Assembly: GCA_033764055.1 (NCBI GenBank)
Contig: JANRJI010000124.1
Coordinates: 18,809-82,808, forward strand
Origin: Ga0077555 sp033764055
GTDB lineage: Bacteria > Pseudomonadota > Alphaproteobacteria > Rhizobiales > Hyphomicrobiaceae
Direction: 5' to 3'
DNA: 64,000 nt
Shown here: positions 51,973-61,755 of the stretch, in pieces
Numbering within the stretch: the stretch's first letter is position 1
Layout of the letters: each line of letters opens with the position of its first letter
The notes under the pieces: model-generated
What the model was told of the DNA's origin: nothing
The model's input: only the letters and a program-made list of their open reading frames with translations
Database searches by the model: none
Position numbers and translations under genes: made by a program

Positions 51973-54360
51973 TCAACGCTGGTCGCGGATCAAGACCAGC
52001 GGCGGCACGCTACCTGCCAGCGATTGGCCGCGCCCCGACAGGCTCGGATTGATCATGAAGTAGGTATGGGCGTTGAACGGCTCCTCGCCCGCATCGGGCT
52101 TGATCCGCTCGCACGACCCGTCGGGGAGCACGCGCCAGCTCTGCTGATTATCCTTCAGGTTGGCCACCATGATCTGGTCGAGGATCTGCTCGTGGACGGT
52201 CGGGTTGTGAATCGGCACCATCGCCTCGACCCGCCGGTCGAGATTGCGCGGCATCATGTCGGCGGAGCTGATGTAGACCATGGCGCGCCGGTCCGGTAGC
52301 CCATGTCCATTGCCGAAGCAATAGATGCGACCGTGCTCCAAGAAGCGGCCGACGATGCTCTTGACGCGAATGTTGTCCGACAGTCCCGGGACGCCGGGTC
52401 GCAGGCAGCAGATGCCGCGCACGACGAGGTCGATCTCCACGCCGGCCCGGCTCGCTGCGTAAAGGGCCTCGATGATCTGACCGTCGACCAGCGAGTTCAT
52501 CTTGAGCCAGATCGCCGCGGGGCGGCCGGCTCGCGCATGCTCGGCCTCGGCGGCGATCCGCTCCAGCATGCATTCACGGATGCCGCGCGGGCTCGATGCC
52601 ATCACCTCGAGGTTGGCGGGCTCGGCATATCCTGTGACGAAGTTGAACAAGCGGGTGACATCGCGGGCGACCGCAGCGTCCGCCGTGAAGAACGAGAGGT
52701 CCGTGTAGATGCGGGCCGTCTGCGGGTGATAGTTGCCGGTGCCGATATGGCAGTAGCTGACGATGTCGCCGCCCTGTCGCCTGACGACCTGGCCGAGCTT
52801 GGCATGGGTTTTCAGCTCGACGAAGCCATAGACGACGTGCACGCCGGCACTCTCGAGATCCTTGGCCCAGCGGAGATTGGCCTCCTCGTCGAAGCGTGCC
52901 TTCAGCTCGACGACCGCCGTCACCGACTTGCCCGCCTCGGCTGCCTCCTTCAACGCTCGTACGATCGGGCTGTCGGTCGAGGTCCGGTAGAGCGTCCACT
53001 TGATGGCCATGACGTCCGGGTCCTGCGCCGCCTGGCGGAGGAACTGAACGACGACGTCGAAGCTCTCGTAGGGGTGGTGGACGACGATGTCCTTGGCCGA
53101 GATGGCGGCGAAGCAGTCGCCCTGGTAATCGCGAATGCGCTCGGGGAAGCGGATGGCAAACGGCTTGAAGAGCAGCGCAGGACGGTCGGCGACAATGAGC
53201 TGACCGAGGTCGGCCAGGCCGAGCATTTCCTCCTTCACGTGGACGTCAGCGACGTCGACCTTGAGCTGGGCAGCGACGAAATCGCGCAACTCGACGGGCA
53301 TAGACGCTTGAACCTGCAAGCGAATGACGGAGCCGCGCTTCCTGCGCTTGAGGGCGCTCTCGAAGAAGCGGACAAGGTCCTCGGCCTCCTCCTCGACCTC
53401 GATGTCGCTGTCGCGCAGCACCCGGAAGGCTCCCTGGCGGGCGACATGGTAGCCGGGGAACAGGCGGCCGACATAGTGTGCAACGAGCGTCTCGATGGCG
53501 AAGAAGCGGACCGGCGCGCGTGCCGCCTCGATCGGGTCCAGGCCGGGCGGGCCCGGCAACCGGATGAACCGGCTGAGTTGAGCCGGGATCGGCATCAGGG
53601 CGTGCATCGTGTCGCGCCGAACGCCGTGTCCGGCATCTCGCTCGAGCTCGAGGCCGAGGGTGAAACCCTTGTTCGGAATGAATGGAAACGGATGCACGGG
53701 GTCGACGGCCAGCGGTGTCAGCACCGGAAAGATGTGTGACAGGAAGTAGGCGTCGAGCCAGGCGAGCTCGGCGGCCGTCAGCTGATGAGGCTCGACGATG
53801 GCGATTCCGGCATTGGCCATCTCATGGCGCAGGGCGAGCCAAGCCGCCTGCTGGCGGGCGGACAACCCGGTGACGAACAGGTTGATGGCAGCCAACTGCT
53901 GCTCCGGCGTCAGGCCATCCTGGCTGACGGTGCGCACCTTGTTGGCGACCTGACCGTGCAACCCGGCGACCCGGACCATGAAGAACTCGTCGAGGTTCGA
54001 CGCCGAGATCGACAGGAAACGCAACCGCTCAAGCAGCGGGTGGCCAGGATTGCCGGCTTCCTCCAGCACGCGGGCGTTGAACTGTAGCCAGCTCAGCTCG
54101 CGATTGTAGAAGCGCGGCTCCGCCCCCGATCGTGCCGGGGTGGCGGGAGGCTCGGCCACGGGAAGGCGTGCCGGCTCTCGCTCGGACTGCGAAGCGGGCT
54201 TCCGCCGGGGGGTGCTTCTGATGCGGCTCCGCGAGCGGGTCACGGGGGATGAGCTCCTGTCCTCCACCCGTTCCTCCGGCTCGGGTCTGATGCCCGAGGG
54301 AAAGAATGGGGAGGCGTCTACGATCGGCAAAGTCTTGCGCTCCGGATCTGCTGACGACAC
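51973..54360 (-). CDS. ppk1: Polyphosphate kinase 1
   Basis: A PPK1 of 795 residues from the first ATG. Catalytic blocks: RFYNRELSWLQFNARVLEEA, YCHIGTGNYHP with the phosphorylated His, VRGICCLRPGVPGLSDNI, and FLEHGRIYCFGNG with the second His. It makes polyphosphate from ATP. The first about 80 residues are basic and proline-rich and not typical of PPK1; no ribosome site precedes ATG 54360, while a GTG at 54243 has AGGAG about 10 bp upstream and would give 756 residues. The start is therefore uncertain. ppx follows after 13 bp. Confidence 0.94.
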   Translation of the reverse strand: MSSADPERKTLPIVDASPFFPSGIRPEPEERVEDRSSSPVTRSRSRIRSTPRRKPASQSEREPARLPVAEPPATPARSGAEPRFYNRELSWLQFNARVLEEAGNPGHPLLERLRFLSISASNLDEFFMVRVAGLHGQVANKVRTVSQDGLTPEQQLAAINLFVTGLSARQQAAWLALRHEMANAGIAIVEPHQLTAAELAWLDAYFLSHIFPVLTPLAVDPVHPFPFIPNKGFTLGLELERDAGHGVRRDTMHALMPIPAQLSRFIRLPGPPGLDPIEAARAPVRFFAIETLVAHYVGRLFPGYHVARQGAFRVLRDSDIEVEEEAEDLVRFFESALKRRKRGSVIRLQVQASMPVELRDFVAAQLKVDVADVHVKEEMLGLADLGQLIVADRPALLFKPFAIRFPERIRDYQGDCFAAISAKDIVVHHPYESFDVVVQFLRQAAQDPDVMAIKWTLYRTSTDSPIVRALKEAAEAGKSVTAVVELKARFDEEANLRWAKDLESAGVHVVYGFVELKTHAKLGQVVRRQGGDIVSYCHIGTGNYHPQTARIYTDLSFFTADAAVARDVTRLFNFVTGYAEPANLEVMASSPRGIRECMLERIAAEAEHARAGRPAAIWLKMNSLVDGQIIEALYAASRAGVEIDLVVRGICCLRPGVPGLSDNIRVKSIVGRFLEHGRIYCFGNGHGLPDRRAMVYISSADMMPRNLDRRVEAMVPIHNPTVHEQILDQIMVANLKDNQQSWRVLPDGSCERIKPDAGEEPFNAHTYFMINPSLSGRGQSLAGSVPPLVLIRDQR

Positions 54361-54668
54361 CGCAAGGCCGCCGGCGCAGGTGGGGCCTGCAATCCGGTGG
54401 AATACTTCTGCAATTTCATGCAGTTGCGTCGAAGATCCGTGCCGTGATTCTGCTTAACAACATGTCAACCGCATGTCCTTCGTCCCCCGGGCGATCGACC
54501 GAACGGACTTGGCTGCACCGGCTCGTGGGCAATTCCCGATCGAAATGCCTCGCAGCACACCCAATTGGCAAAGCATTACCCGCGGCCGTCGCTCAATCCT
54601 AGCCGAAAAATGGTGTGCATGTCGCCGGCCCCGAGCATGGAGCCCTGAACGTGGACTTGGGGCTACCG
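54361..54668. other. Intergenic region upstream of ppk1
   Basis: 308 bp between the hdaA stop and the ppk1 start, with no gene. It is less GC-rich near 54405-54480 and probably carries the ppk1 promoter. It also holds the 11-bp-period direct repeat at 54461-54482 described separately. Confidence 0.45.
54461..54482 (+). promoter_or_regulatory. Pho-box-like direct repeat upstream of ppk1
   Basis: CATGTCAACCG (54461-54471) and CATGTCCTTCG (54472-54482): two CATGTC units with an 11-bp period, the spacing of PhoB half-sites (CTGTCAT). One position per unit differs from consensus, and the orientation points away from ppk1, so the call is weak. Confidence 0.3.
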
Positions 54669-55397
54669 TCAGCCGCGGGCACTGTCGGCGGGGTCCGAAG
54701 CGACAGGCTCGACGCCGGCGTCGAGGTTTGCGAGAGCCTCTGCGGCAAGGGTGCGCGTCACCTTCCTGCGTGTGGCGAGTGCCAACCGGTCGATACCGGC
54801 TACCACCGCAGCGGCGGCGGCCATGGTGCGCTCCATGTGGGCGACGAGCCACGAAATCACCTGAGGGTCGACCAACAGCTGGCGGTCGGTGAAATGCTTC
54901 ACCAGGACGGCGGCCAGGAGACCGTCGTCCGGCGGTGCGATCTCGACCATGACGGCTGCGCGCAGCCTGGATCTCAGGTCCGGCAAGGCCACGGAAAGCT
55001 CGCCAGCGGGGACGGTCGACGTCATCAGCAGGCTGCCCCGGTGCTCGCGCGCGAGGTTCATCAGGTGGAACAGGGCCGCCTCGGAGGCGAAGCCCAGATC
55101 GATATCCTCGACCACGATGCTGGCACCCGGGAGCAACCTGGTCACGGCCGTCTCATTCAGCTCGGTAGCGGCCAGGATGCCAGCTCCCGTGCGGTGCTGC
55201 CAGACGTGGGCCAAGTGGGTCTTGCCGGACCGTGGCGGCCCGACGACGAGCGCAGCAGCGCCAGGCCAATCGGGCCACGCGTCCACGAGCGCGACAGCGG
55301 CTGCATTCGAGTGGCCCAAGAGGAAATCCTCTGCGCCGAAGGCTGTGCGGTGGCCAAGATCGAGGACCAGCTGGCGAGGAGCGGCTAAGGCGGACAT
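54669..55397 (-). CDS. hdaA: HdaA, DnaA-related regulatory ATPase
   Basis: A 242-residue DnaA-homologous protein lacking the DNA-binding domain IV, as in HdaA/Hda. Motifs: VVGPPRSGKTHLAHVW (Walker A), SIVVEDID (Walker B), and LLMTSTVPAGELSVALPDLRSRLRAAVMVEIAPPDD with the sensor I region and box VII Arg. It acts with the sliding clamp to hydrolyse DnaA-ATP and limit replication initiation. The N-terminal RQLVLDLGHR resembles the clamp-binding motif (QxxLxxLxL). The ATG at 55397 is 4 bp after the permease stop, so the two are co-transcribed, the usual arrangement in this class. Confidence 0.88.
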   Translation of the reverse strand: MSALAAPRQLVLDLGHRTAFGAEDFLLGHSNAAAVALVDAWPDWPGAAALVVGPPRSGKTHLAHVWQHRTGAGILAATELNETAVTRLLPGASIVVEDIDLGFASEAALFHLMNLAREHRGSLLMTSTVPAGELSVALPDLRSRLRAAVMVEIAPPDDGLLAAVLVKHFTDRQLLVDPQVISWLVAHMERTMAAAAAVVAGIDRLALATRRKVTRTLAAEALANLDAGVEPVASDPADSARG

Positions 55398-55401
55398 CGG
55401 C

Positions 55402-56499
55402 TCAGGTCTCCGGGCCCCGATGCGCTTGGGGCGGGTCGCCAGCCTCCCCGAGGTAAATGTCACTTTCGAGGTAGCGATCGCGAGCGAACCGAACGATCAC
55501 GGCAAGTGCGGCGGCGACAGGCACGGCAATCAACGTTCCGACGAAGCCGAGGAGCGCGCTGAAGGAAAACAGGGCGAGGATCAGCCAGACCGGATGCAGA
55601 CCGATGCGCTGGCCGACGACGGTGGGTGAGAGGAGTGCCGCGTCGATCGCCATGCCGGCGACGAAAATACCGACGATCCAGAGGGCGAGGGTCGGGTCCG
55701 GCCACGTCTGGGAGAGTGCGGCGAGCGTTGCGGTCGCGAGCCCGACCATCCAGCCGACGACGGGGATGAAGGCCAGAACGCCGGTGGCGATGCCGATCGC
55801 CAGCCCGTACTTCAGGCCGGCCAGCGTCAAGGCAACGGCATAGAGCACGGCCAGCACCAGGCAGATGGTGCCCTGGCCGCGAATGAAGGCGCCGACTGCG
55901 CCGTCGATGTCGCAACCAATGCCGCGGATCGTATCGGCATGCGCGCGCGGCAGGCTGGCATCGACCTGGGCGACGATCCTCGGCCAGTCCCGCAACAGGT
56001 AGAAGACGACGATCGGTGTGACCAGAAAGAGCGACGTGACGTTGAAGATGGCCACGCCGCGACTCCAGGCGCTGCGGGCCAACTCCGCCAGAATGGCCGA
56101 CGAGCCTTGCGAAACCTCCGCGAGCGACCGGTCGATGCTCTGCTTGAGAGCGGGGAAGTAGGGACCGAAGCGCTGTTGTGCCCAGGCTTCGAGCGCAGCG
56201 GCGAGGTTCTGCAGGGCCGTCGGCAGTCTTGCGGCGAGCTGGCCCAACTGATCGAACAGCAGCGGTACCAGCAGGACGAGCGCCACGACGACCACGAGGC
56301 CCGACAGTCCAACCATCAGGATGGCCGCAAGCGGGCGGCTGATCCCGATCCGTTCCAGACGATCGGCTGCCGGATTGAGGAAATAGGCGATGACGGCCCC
56401 GGCGACGAACGGCAGCAGCGCGTCGCGCAACAGGGCGACGAGCACGACCAGCGCAATGAGCGCCGCGATCCAGAAAGCGACCTGGCGTCCGCCTCGCAT
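55402..56499 (-). CDS. AI-2E-family (PerM-like) transporter
   Basis: A 365-residue permease with about seven or eight membrane segments of the AI-2E/PerM family: LRDALLPFVAGAVIAYFLNPAADRLERIGISRPLAAILM, FNVTSLFLVTPIVVFYLLRDWPRIV, and FIPVVGWMVGLATATLAAL. The open frame reaches 56808, but the ATG at 56499 follows AGAGGGGAAG and starts the usual N-terminus. Gene order permease-hdaA-ppk-ppx is typical of Hyphomicrobiales. Substrate unknown. Confidence 0.88.
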   Translation of the reverse strand: MRGGRQVAFWIAALIALVVLVALLRDALLPFVAGAVIAYFLNPAADRLERIGISRPLAAILMVGLSGLVVVVALVLLVPLLFDQLGQLAARLPTALQNLAAALEAWAQQRFGPYFPALKQSIDRSLAEVSQGSSAILAELARSAWSRGVAIFNVTSLFLVTPIVVFYLLRDWPRIVAQVDASLPRAHADTIRGIGCDIDGAVGAFIRGQGTICLVLAVLYAVALTLAGLKYGLAIGIATGVLAFIPVVGWMVGLATATLAALSQTWPDPTLALWIVGIFVAGMAIDAALLSPTVVGQRIGLHPVWLILALFSFSALLGFVGTLIAVPVAAALAVIVRFARDRYLESDIYLGEAGDPPQAHRGPET

Positions 56500-56755
56500 T
56501 CGGCTTCCCCTCTGCAGCCCTCGCCGGTGGCCGTGCTCAATCGGTGCGCGCGACAGCTTGAGCGCCTCGTTTAGCGGCTCGACCCCAGCCCGGGCGAGCG
56601 ACAGTGGGGTGACGTCCCCGTGTTCCACATGCCATCCCACCGGCATCTTCAACTCGCGCGATGGCCCGTCAAGTGTGGCAGGGCTGTCCGGCGTCGTTCC
56701 CTCCGCGGATGTGGCCGGCGCTCCGCGCTTGAAAGGGGGGCTAGTCCGCGAGACC

Positions 56756-58126
56756 ATGGCGGCAGCCATGAGCCAGCTGGAGAGCGCCCGCGTGATCGCC
56801 GAGGACATGACAACCGCCGATCGTCTGGTATCGCTGCTCGAGCACCTGGGATTGGCACGGGCTTATTTCGCGACCCAGATGCCGGGTGACGTCGCCGGTC
56901 TCGCTGCAGCCGCGCCGGAGCGCGTCGCCGGCCTCGTGCTGGTCGTGCCGACCCGACTGGATGCGACGCCGTTCGCCGGTCTAGCAGGGCGGTTGCTGCT
57001 GGTTCCAGGCGATACGGGCATGACCGCCGAGGCTGTCGCTCGTGCGTTACCGCGGCTGCCGGGGGCGCGTTGCCACCGTCTCGCCGCATACAATGCTACC
57101 GGCTGGGCGGACGTGGCGGCAGACCGATGCGGGGAGCTGGTCTCAGCCATGACGAGCTTTCTCGGATCGTTGCCGGCACCGGATGGCGGAGGCGCCAGCT
57201 CGTCGCCCGGCGGGCAGATCGGCGGCACGCACGCGGGGCTGACCTATCGCATCGAAGGCAGCGGCCCCCCGCTCGTGCTCGGTCCGTTCTTTCTCGCTGC
57301 GTCTCAATGGGAGCCCGCTGTGCCGGCGCTGGCGCGGCACTTCACAGTGATCCGCATCGGCGGCGCGCATGTCGGCGGCGTGGCGGCACTCGAGGATCGG
57401 GCTCGGTCGCCGAGCTATCGGGCGCTGCTCGGAACGCTGCTCGACCACGCCGCTCCGCTTCCGGGCGAGCGTGTCCTCGACGTCGGCTGCGGCTCGGGCG
57501 CACTGACGCGCGTGCTCGCGCGGCGTCTCGGTAGCGGTGCCCGCATCGATGCGGTCGACGTGAACAGCTACCTGATGGCAGAGGCTAGAGCGCTGGCCGA
57601 GGCGGAGGGAATCGCCGGTGGCATCACCTTCTCGAGCGGGAGCGCCGAGGCGTTGCCATTCGCAGACGCGACCTTCGATTGTGTGCTTTCGGTGACCGTG
57701 CTCGAGGAATGCGACGCGGACAAGGCCATTGCCGAGATGGTGCGGGTGGCGCGGCCGGGAGCACGCGTCGGCATCATCGTCAGGGCGATCGACATGCCGC
57801 AATGGTGGAGCTCGGACCTCGACGAGGGGCTCCGCAAGCGGGCCGAGACACCGCCGCAGTCCGTGGCGGCAGGCGGAGTCGCCGACAAGAGCCTCTATGC
57901 GCGCATGCTAAGGGCGGGACTGCAGCGGCTGGTGCCGTTTCCCTCGCTGGTCACGCTGGACCGGCCGGGCAGCACGATCTGGCGCTATCGCGAGGACCAC
58001 GTGCTCTCACAGCTCGATGCCAAGGAGACGGCATGCTGGCGGATCGCGGCAACGAAGGCCGCCGACGCCGGCGGCTTTTTCCATGCCCATGCCATGCACT
58101 GCGCCGTAGGCGTCAAGCCGCGGTAG
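56756..58126 (+). CDS. Methyltransferase with two partial alpha/beta-hydrolase segments at its N-terminus
   Basis: A 456-residue mosaic. Residues about 20-137 look like the second half of an alpha/beta hydrolase (LLEHLGLARAYFATQMPG where the nucleophile elbow would be, PERVAGLVLVVP, LLLVPGD, CGELVSAMTSFL), but the elbow Ser is absent. Residues about 158-205 look like the first half of such a fold (GLTYRIEGSGPPLVLGP, SQWEPAVPALARHFTVIR). Residues about 225-375 are a SAM methyltransferase (VLDVGCGSGALT, IDAVDVN, FDCVLSVTVLEE). Start at 56756 or 56768. It looks like a rearranged hydrolase domain fused to a methyltransferase; function unknown. Confidence 0.78.
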   Translation: MAAAMSQLESARVIAEDMTTADRLVSLLEHLGLARAYFATQMPGDVAGLAAAAPERVAGLVLVVPTRLDATPFAGLAGRLLLVPGDTGMTAEAVARALPRLPGARCHRLAAYNATGWADVAADRCGELVSAMTSFLGSLPAPDGGGASSSPGGQIGGTHAGLTYRIEGSGPPLVLGPFFLAASQWEPAVPALARHFTVIRIGGAHVGGVAALEDRARSPSYRALLGTLLDHAAPLPGERVLDVGCGSGALTRVLARRLGSGARIDAVDVNSYLMAEARALAEAEGIAGGITFSSGSAEALPFADATFDCVLSVTVLEECDADKAIAEMVRVARPGARVGIIVRAIDMPQWWSSDLDEGLRKRAETPPQSVAAGGVADKSLYARMLRAGLQRLVPFPSLVTLDRPGSTIWRYREDHVLSQLDAKETACWRIAATKAADAGGFFHAHAMHCAVGVKPR

Positions 58127-58145
58127 GCCTTTCGGCGGCGTCGCG

Positions 58146-59156
58146 TCAGTCGGCCGGGGGGAAATCTCTTCGACGGTCTCGTTGCCCCGCGGTGTCGCCG
58201 GACACCTCACCGACGGTGTCGGCCATCGTTGCGCCGCGCTGCCCACGTGCCCGTGGCGGTCCTACGGTCGAATCCTCAGCGGTCTGGTGCTCGGTTTCAG
58301 CGTTGATCTCCGCGCCGAGCAGGACGATGACCATGCAGGCCCACGTCCAGGTCATGAACGCGATGATCGCTCCCAGAGAGCCATAGCTCGCGTAGCCGGC
58401 GAAGGTTCTCGCAAACCAGGAGAAAAGCGCCGAGAACACGATGATCAGCGCGGCGGCGACGAAAGTGCCCGGGCGGAGCCACCGCCATTCGGCCTCGTCG
58501 CGGCTCGGGCCCCAGCGATATATGGCGAGCAGCCCAGCCCAAACCAGCGTTAGCAGCGCGGCATAGGACGCCGGTTGTACGAAGCCTCCGCCGCTCCAGC
58601 CGAATATGCGCGAGAGAACGACAGGAAGGACAACTGTCACGCCGAGCATAGCGATCACGCCGAGCAGCCCGGCGGCGGTCAACACCAGTGCGGTCGCATT
58701 GTAGCCAAGGAAGCCCCGCTTCTCTTCCTCGTCATAGACGACATTCAAGCCGTCCATCACCGCCTTCGTGCCGGCGCTCGCGCTCCACAGCGAGAGACCG
58801 AGCGAGATGGCGAACGCCGTTCCGAGCGAGGCAGCCCGCTCGGTCGTGAGGCGCTGCAACTGGTCGGCGAGAATGGTGCGGACCTCGGGTGCGAGGAGAC
58901 CCGACAGCGTGTCGACTTGGGTGACGACGCTGGTGGGATCGAAAACGAGGCCATAGATCGCCACGAAGGCGCCGAGCGCGGGCACCAAGGCTAGCAAGGC
59001 ATAGAACGCGGCGCCTGCGCCGATCAGGGTCACGCGGTCGTGGTTGAACCCTCGCCAGACGCGAACCGCAACGTCCTTCCACGCGGTCGCGGTCAGTTCA
59101 GATGGCGATCGCGCGGATCTCGCGTGCCGGTCGATGGGCTCATCAGTGGTGGCCAT
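58146..59156 (-). CDS. YihY/BrkB-family membrane protein
   Basis: A 336-residue inner-membrane protein with about six helices of the YihY/BrkB family: LIGAGAAFYALLALVPALGAFVAIYGLVFDP near the start, SLGLSLWSASAGTKAVMDGLNVVYDEEEKRGFLGYNA, and YGSLGAIIAFMTWTWACMVIVLLGAEINAE near the end. The family was once thought to be ribonuclease BN, which is wrong for YihY; its function is not settled. The ATG at 59156 is the normal start. Confidence 0.9.
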   Translation of the reverse strand: MATTDEPIDRHARSARSPSELTATAWKDVAVRVWRGFNHDRVTLIGAGAAFYALLALVPALGAFVAIYGLVFDPTSVVTQVDTLSGLLAPEVRTILADQLQRLTTERAASLGTAFAISLGLSLWSASAGTKAVMDGLNVVYDEEEKRGFLGYNATALVLTAAGLLGVIAMLGVTVVLPVVLSRIFGWSGGGFVQPASYAALLTLVWAGLLAIYRWGPSRDEAEWRWLRPGTFVAAALIIVFSALFSWFARTFAGYASYGSLGAIIAFMTWTWACMVIVLLGAEINAETEHQTAEDSTVGPPRARGQRGATMADTVGEVSGDTAGQRDRRRDFPPAD

Positions 59157-59274
59157 GGTGCTGCGCGAGGCTCCGCAACTCGTCGATCTCCCGTGATCAA
59201 CGCGGCAGGTCGCCCGGCAGGTCCAAAGACAATGCCTCCGCACGCCCGTTCCGCCGAGGCGGCTGACCTGCATC

Positions 59275-60032
59275 TCAGCTCTTCAGGCGATAGCCGGTCC
59301 TGAAGATCCACGAGATCAGGGCGAGGCAGGCGACGAGAAATACCAGGGTCAGCGCGAGGCAGAGCGCGACGTCCACATCGGCCTTGCCGTAGAAGCTCCA
59401 GCGGAAGCCGTTGACCAGGTAGACGACGGGGTTGAGCAGGCTCAGCCATCGCCAGAACGGCGGAAGCACGTCGATGGAATAGAAGGTGCCGCCGAGAAAC
59501 GTCAGCGGTGTGATGACGAGAAGAGGCACCAGCTGCAGCTTCTCGAAGTTGTCGGCCCAGATGCCGATGATGAAACCGAGGAGGCTGAACGTGACCGCGG
59601 TCAGGACGAGAAACGTTACCATCGTGACAGGATGCAGGATACGGATCGGCACGAAGAACGCTGCCGTGATCATGATCAGGACCGCCAGCACGACCGACTT
59701 GGTCGCTGCGGCGCCGACGTAGCCCAGCACGATCTCCATGGCGGAGACCGGCGCCGACAGCAGCTCGTAGATGGTGCCAACGAAGCGCGGGAAATAAATG
59801 CCGAACGAGGCGTTCTGCACGCTCTGCGTGAGCAGCGTCAGCATGACGAGACCCGGCACGATGAAGGCGCCATAGGCGACCCCGTCAATTTCGGGAATAC
59901 GGCTGCCGATGGCCGACCCGAAGACGACGAAATAGAGCGAGGTCGCCAGAACCGGCGAGACGATGCTCTGCAGCAGAGTGCGGCGGGTACGGGCCAGCTC
60001 GTAGCGGTATATGGCGCGTATGGCATGGATAT

Positions 60033-60036
<4 letters not shown>
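59275..60036 (-). CDS. ABC-2 type transporter permease
   Basis: A 253-residue ABC-2 permease with about six membrane helices: SIVSPVLATSLYFVVFG, PGLVMLTLLTQSVQNASFGIYFPRFVGTIYELLSAPVSAMEIVLGYVGAA, and PLTFLGGTFYSIDVLPPFWRWLSLLNPVVYLVNGFRW, which is the typical C-terminal family signature (FLGG-FY..-P...-NP..YL...R). It overlaps the ATPase stop by 4 bp (ATGA). The pair forms an exporter, with substrate unknown. Confidence 0.92.
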
Positions 60037-60959
<923 letters not shown>

Positions 60960-61076
60960 CAGGCCGGTGCTCCAGTCGCAGGCGGCAAGCCAACACGACG
61001 AGCCCACGCTTCTATACCAGCGACAGACGATGTCGATGGGGAACGCCCAGTTGGGATTGCTCCTCTCGGCCCTCGA

Positions 61077-61148
61077 CTAGTGTGGCGTCGCGCCTAAATC
61101 GTCGACGGTTGCGGCTATACGAGCGATTTAGGCGCGACAGGTCACTAG
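61077..61148. repeat. Long imperfect inverted repeat between ABC and RHH genes
   Basis: GTCGCGCCTAAATCG (61087-61101) is perfectly complementary to CGATTTAGGCGCGAC (61124-61138), and outside it CTAGTG (61077-61082) pairs with CACTAG (61143-61148), making a 72-nt hairpin. It overlaps the last bases of the RHH-protein gene, which ends at 61145, and lies upstream of the ABC exporter genes. It may end transcription of the RHH gene. Confidence 0.6.
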
Positions 61149-61369
61149 GCCGGCCTCCCGCCGTGCCAGAAGTAGCGGAGGATCCAGACGCGAACTGCAC
61201 TTGACAGGCCGCTCTGGCCGCGCTCGCCATCGATGACCCTGATCAGCCGGGCCAGCGGGACCTTCTCGCGTGTCGCAATTTCCCTGAGTGCTTCCCAGAA
61301 AGGCGCCTCGAGGGATATCGACGTCCGGTGGCCACCGATCGTGAAAGATCGCTTGACGGGTCGGGCCAT
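61145..61369 (-). CDS. Small ribbon-helix-helix protein
   Basis: A 74-residue protein with RSFTIGGHRTSISLEAPFWEALREIATREKVPLARLIRVID: a beta strand followed by two helices, the ribbon-helix-helix pattern seen in small alphaproteobacterial proteins of this kind. Possibly a DNA-binding or antitoxin-like regulator. It is 55 bp from the DUF4169 gene upstream on the same strand, an association that also occurs beside fumC in relatives as I recall. The ATG at 61369 is the start. Confidence 0.8.
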   Translation of the reverse strand: MARPVKRSFTIGGHRTSISLEAPFWEALREIATREKVPLARLIRVIDGERGQSGLSSAVRVWILRYFWHGGRPA

Positions 61370-61424
61370 TGTCTGGAGACCGCAGGTGAGACGTTTGAGG
61401 GGGCGACGCGATCACCCGCGGGGG

Positions 61425-61625
61425 TCAGTCCTCGTCGGGGGGCTGCGGAGTGTTCCTCCGTAGACCATCCAATTTCCTTGTCTCAAGCTCTTTCGTGGCG
61501 TCTTGAAGGCGCCGTTCAGCGACCGGCCGACCAAATCTTCTTCTGTTCTCAGCGGCTGCCGCCTCCTTCTCAGCACGCTGCTTGCGCTTGCGAGCCTGTC
61601 GGAGGCTGACGATCTCGGCTGACAT
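61425..61625 (-). CDS. DUF4169 small basic protein
   Basis: A 66-residue charged protein: SAEIVSLRQARKRKQRAEKEAAAAENRRRFGRPVAERRLQ, a helical, Lys/Arg/Glu-rich sequence with the FGRxxAER family motif. DUF4169 is a small alphaproteobacterial family of unknown function. The start could be 61625 or 61631; the frame continues to 61796 without family content. It precedes the RHH gene and follows the large hydrolase gene, with 130 bp between. Confidence 0.8.
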   Translation of the reverse strand: MSAEIVSLRQARKRKQRAEKEAAAAENRRRFGRPVAERRLQDATKELETRKLDGLRRNTPQPPDED

Positions 61626-61755
61626 TCGCATCACCGGGTCAGAAAGCGATGAAGCCACTCTACGCCAAACGATCGTTTGGGCGAAGTGCGCAGGCGGCAG
61701 CCTGACGACGCAGCGACGGCGGCTGCGCCCGTGCGCGAGGCCAGCGAAATGGAGC

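Noticed and set aside
50496..52052. A 518-residue plus-strand open frame opposite ppx
   Set aside because: Antisense to ppx, which has full family motifs; the composition is typical of a shadow frame.
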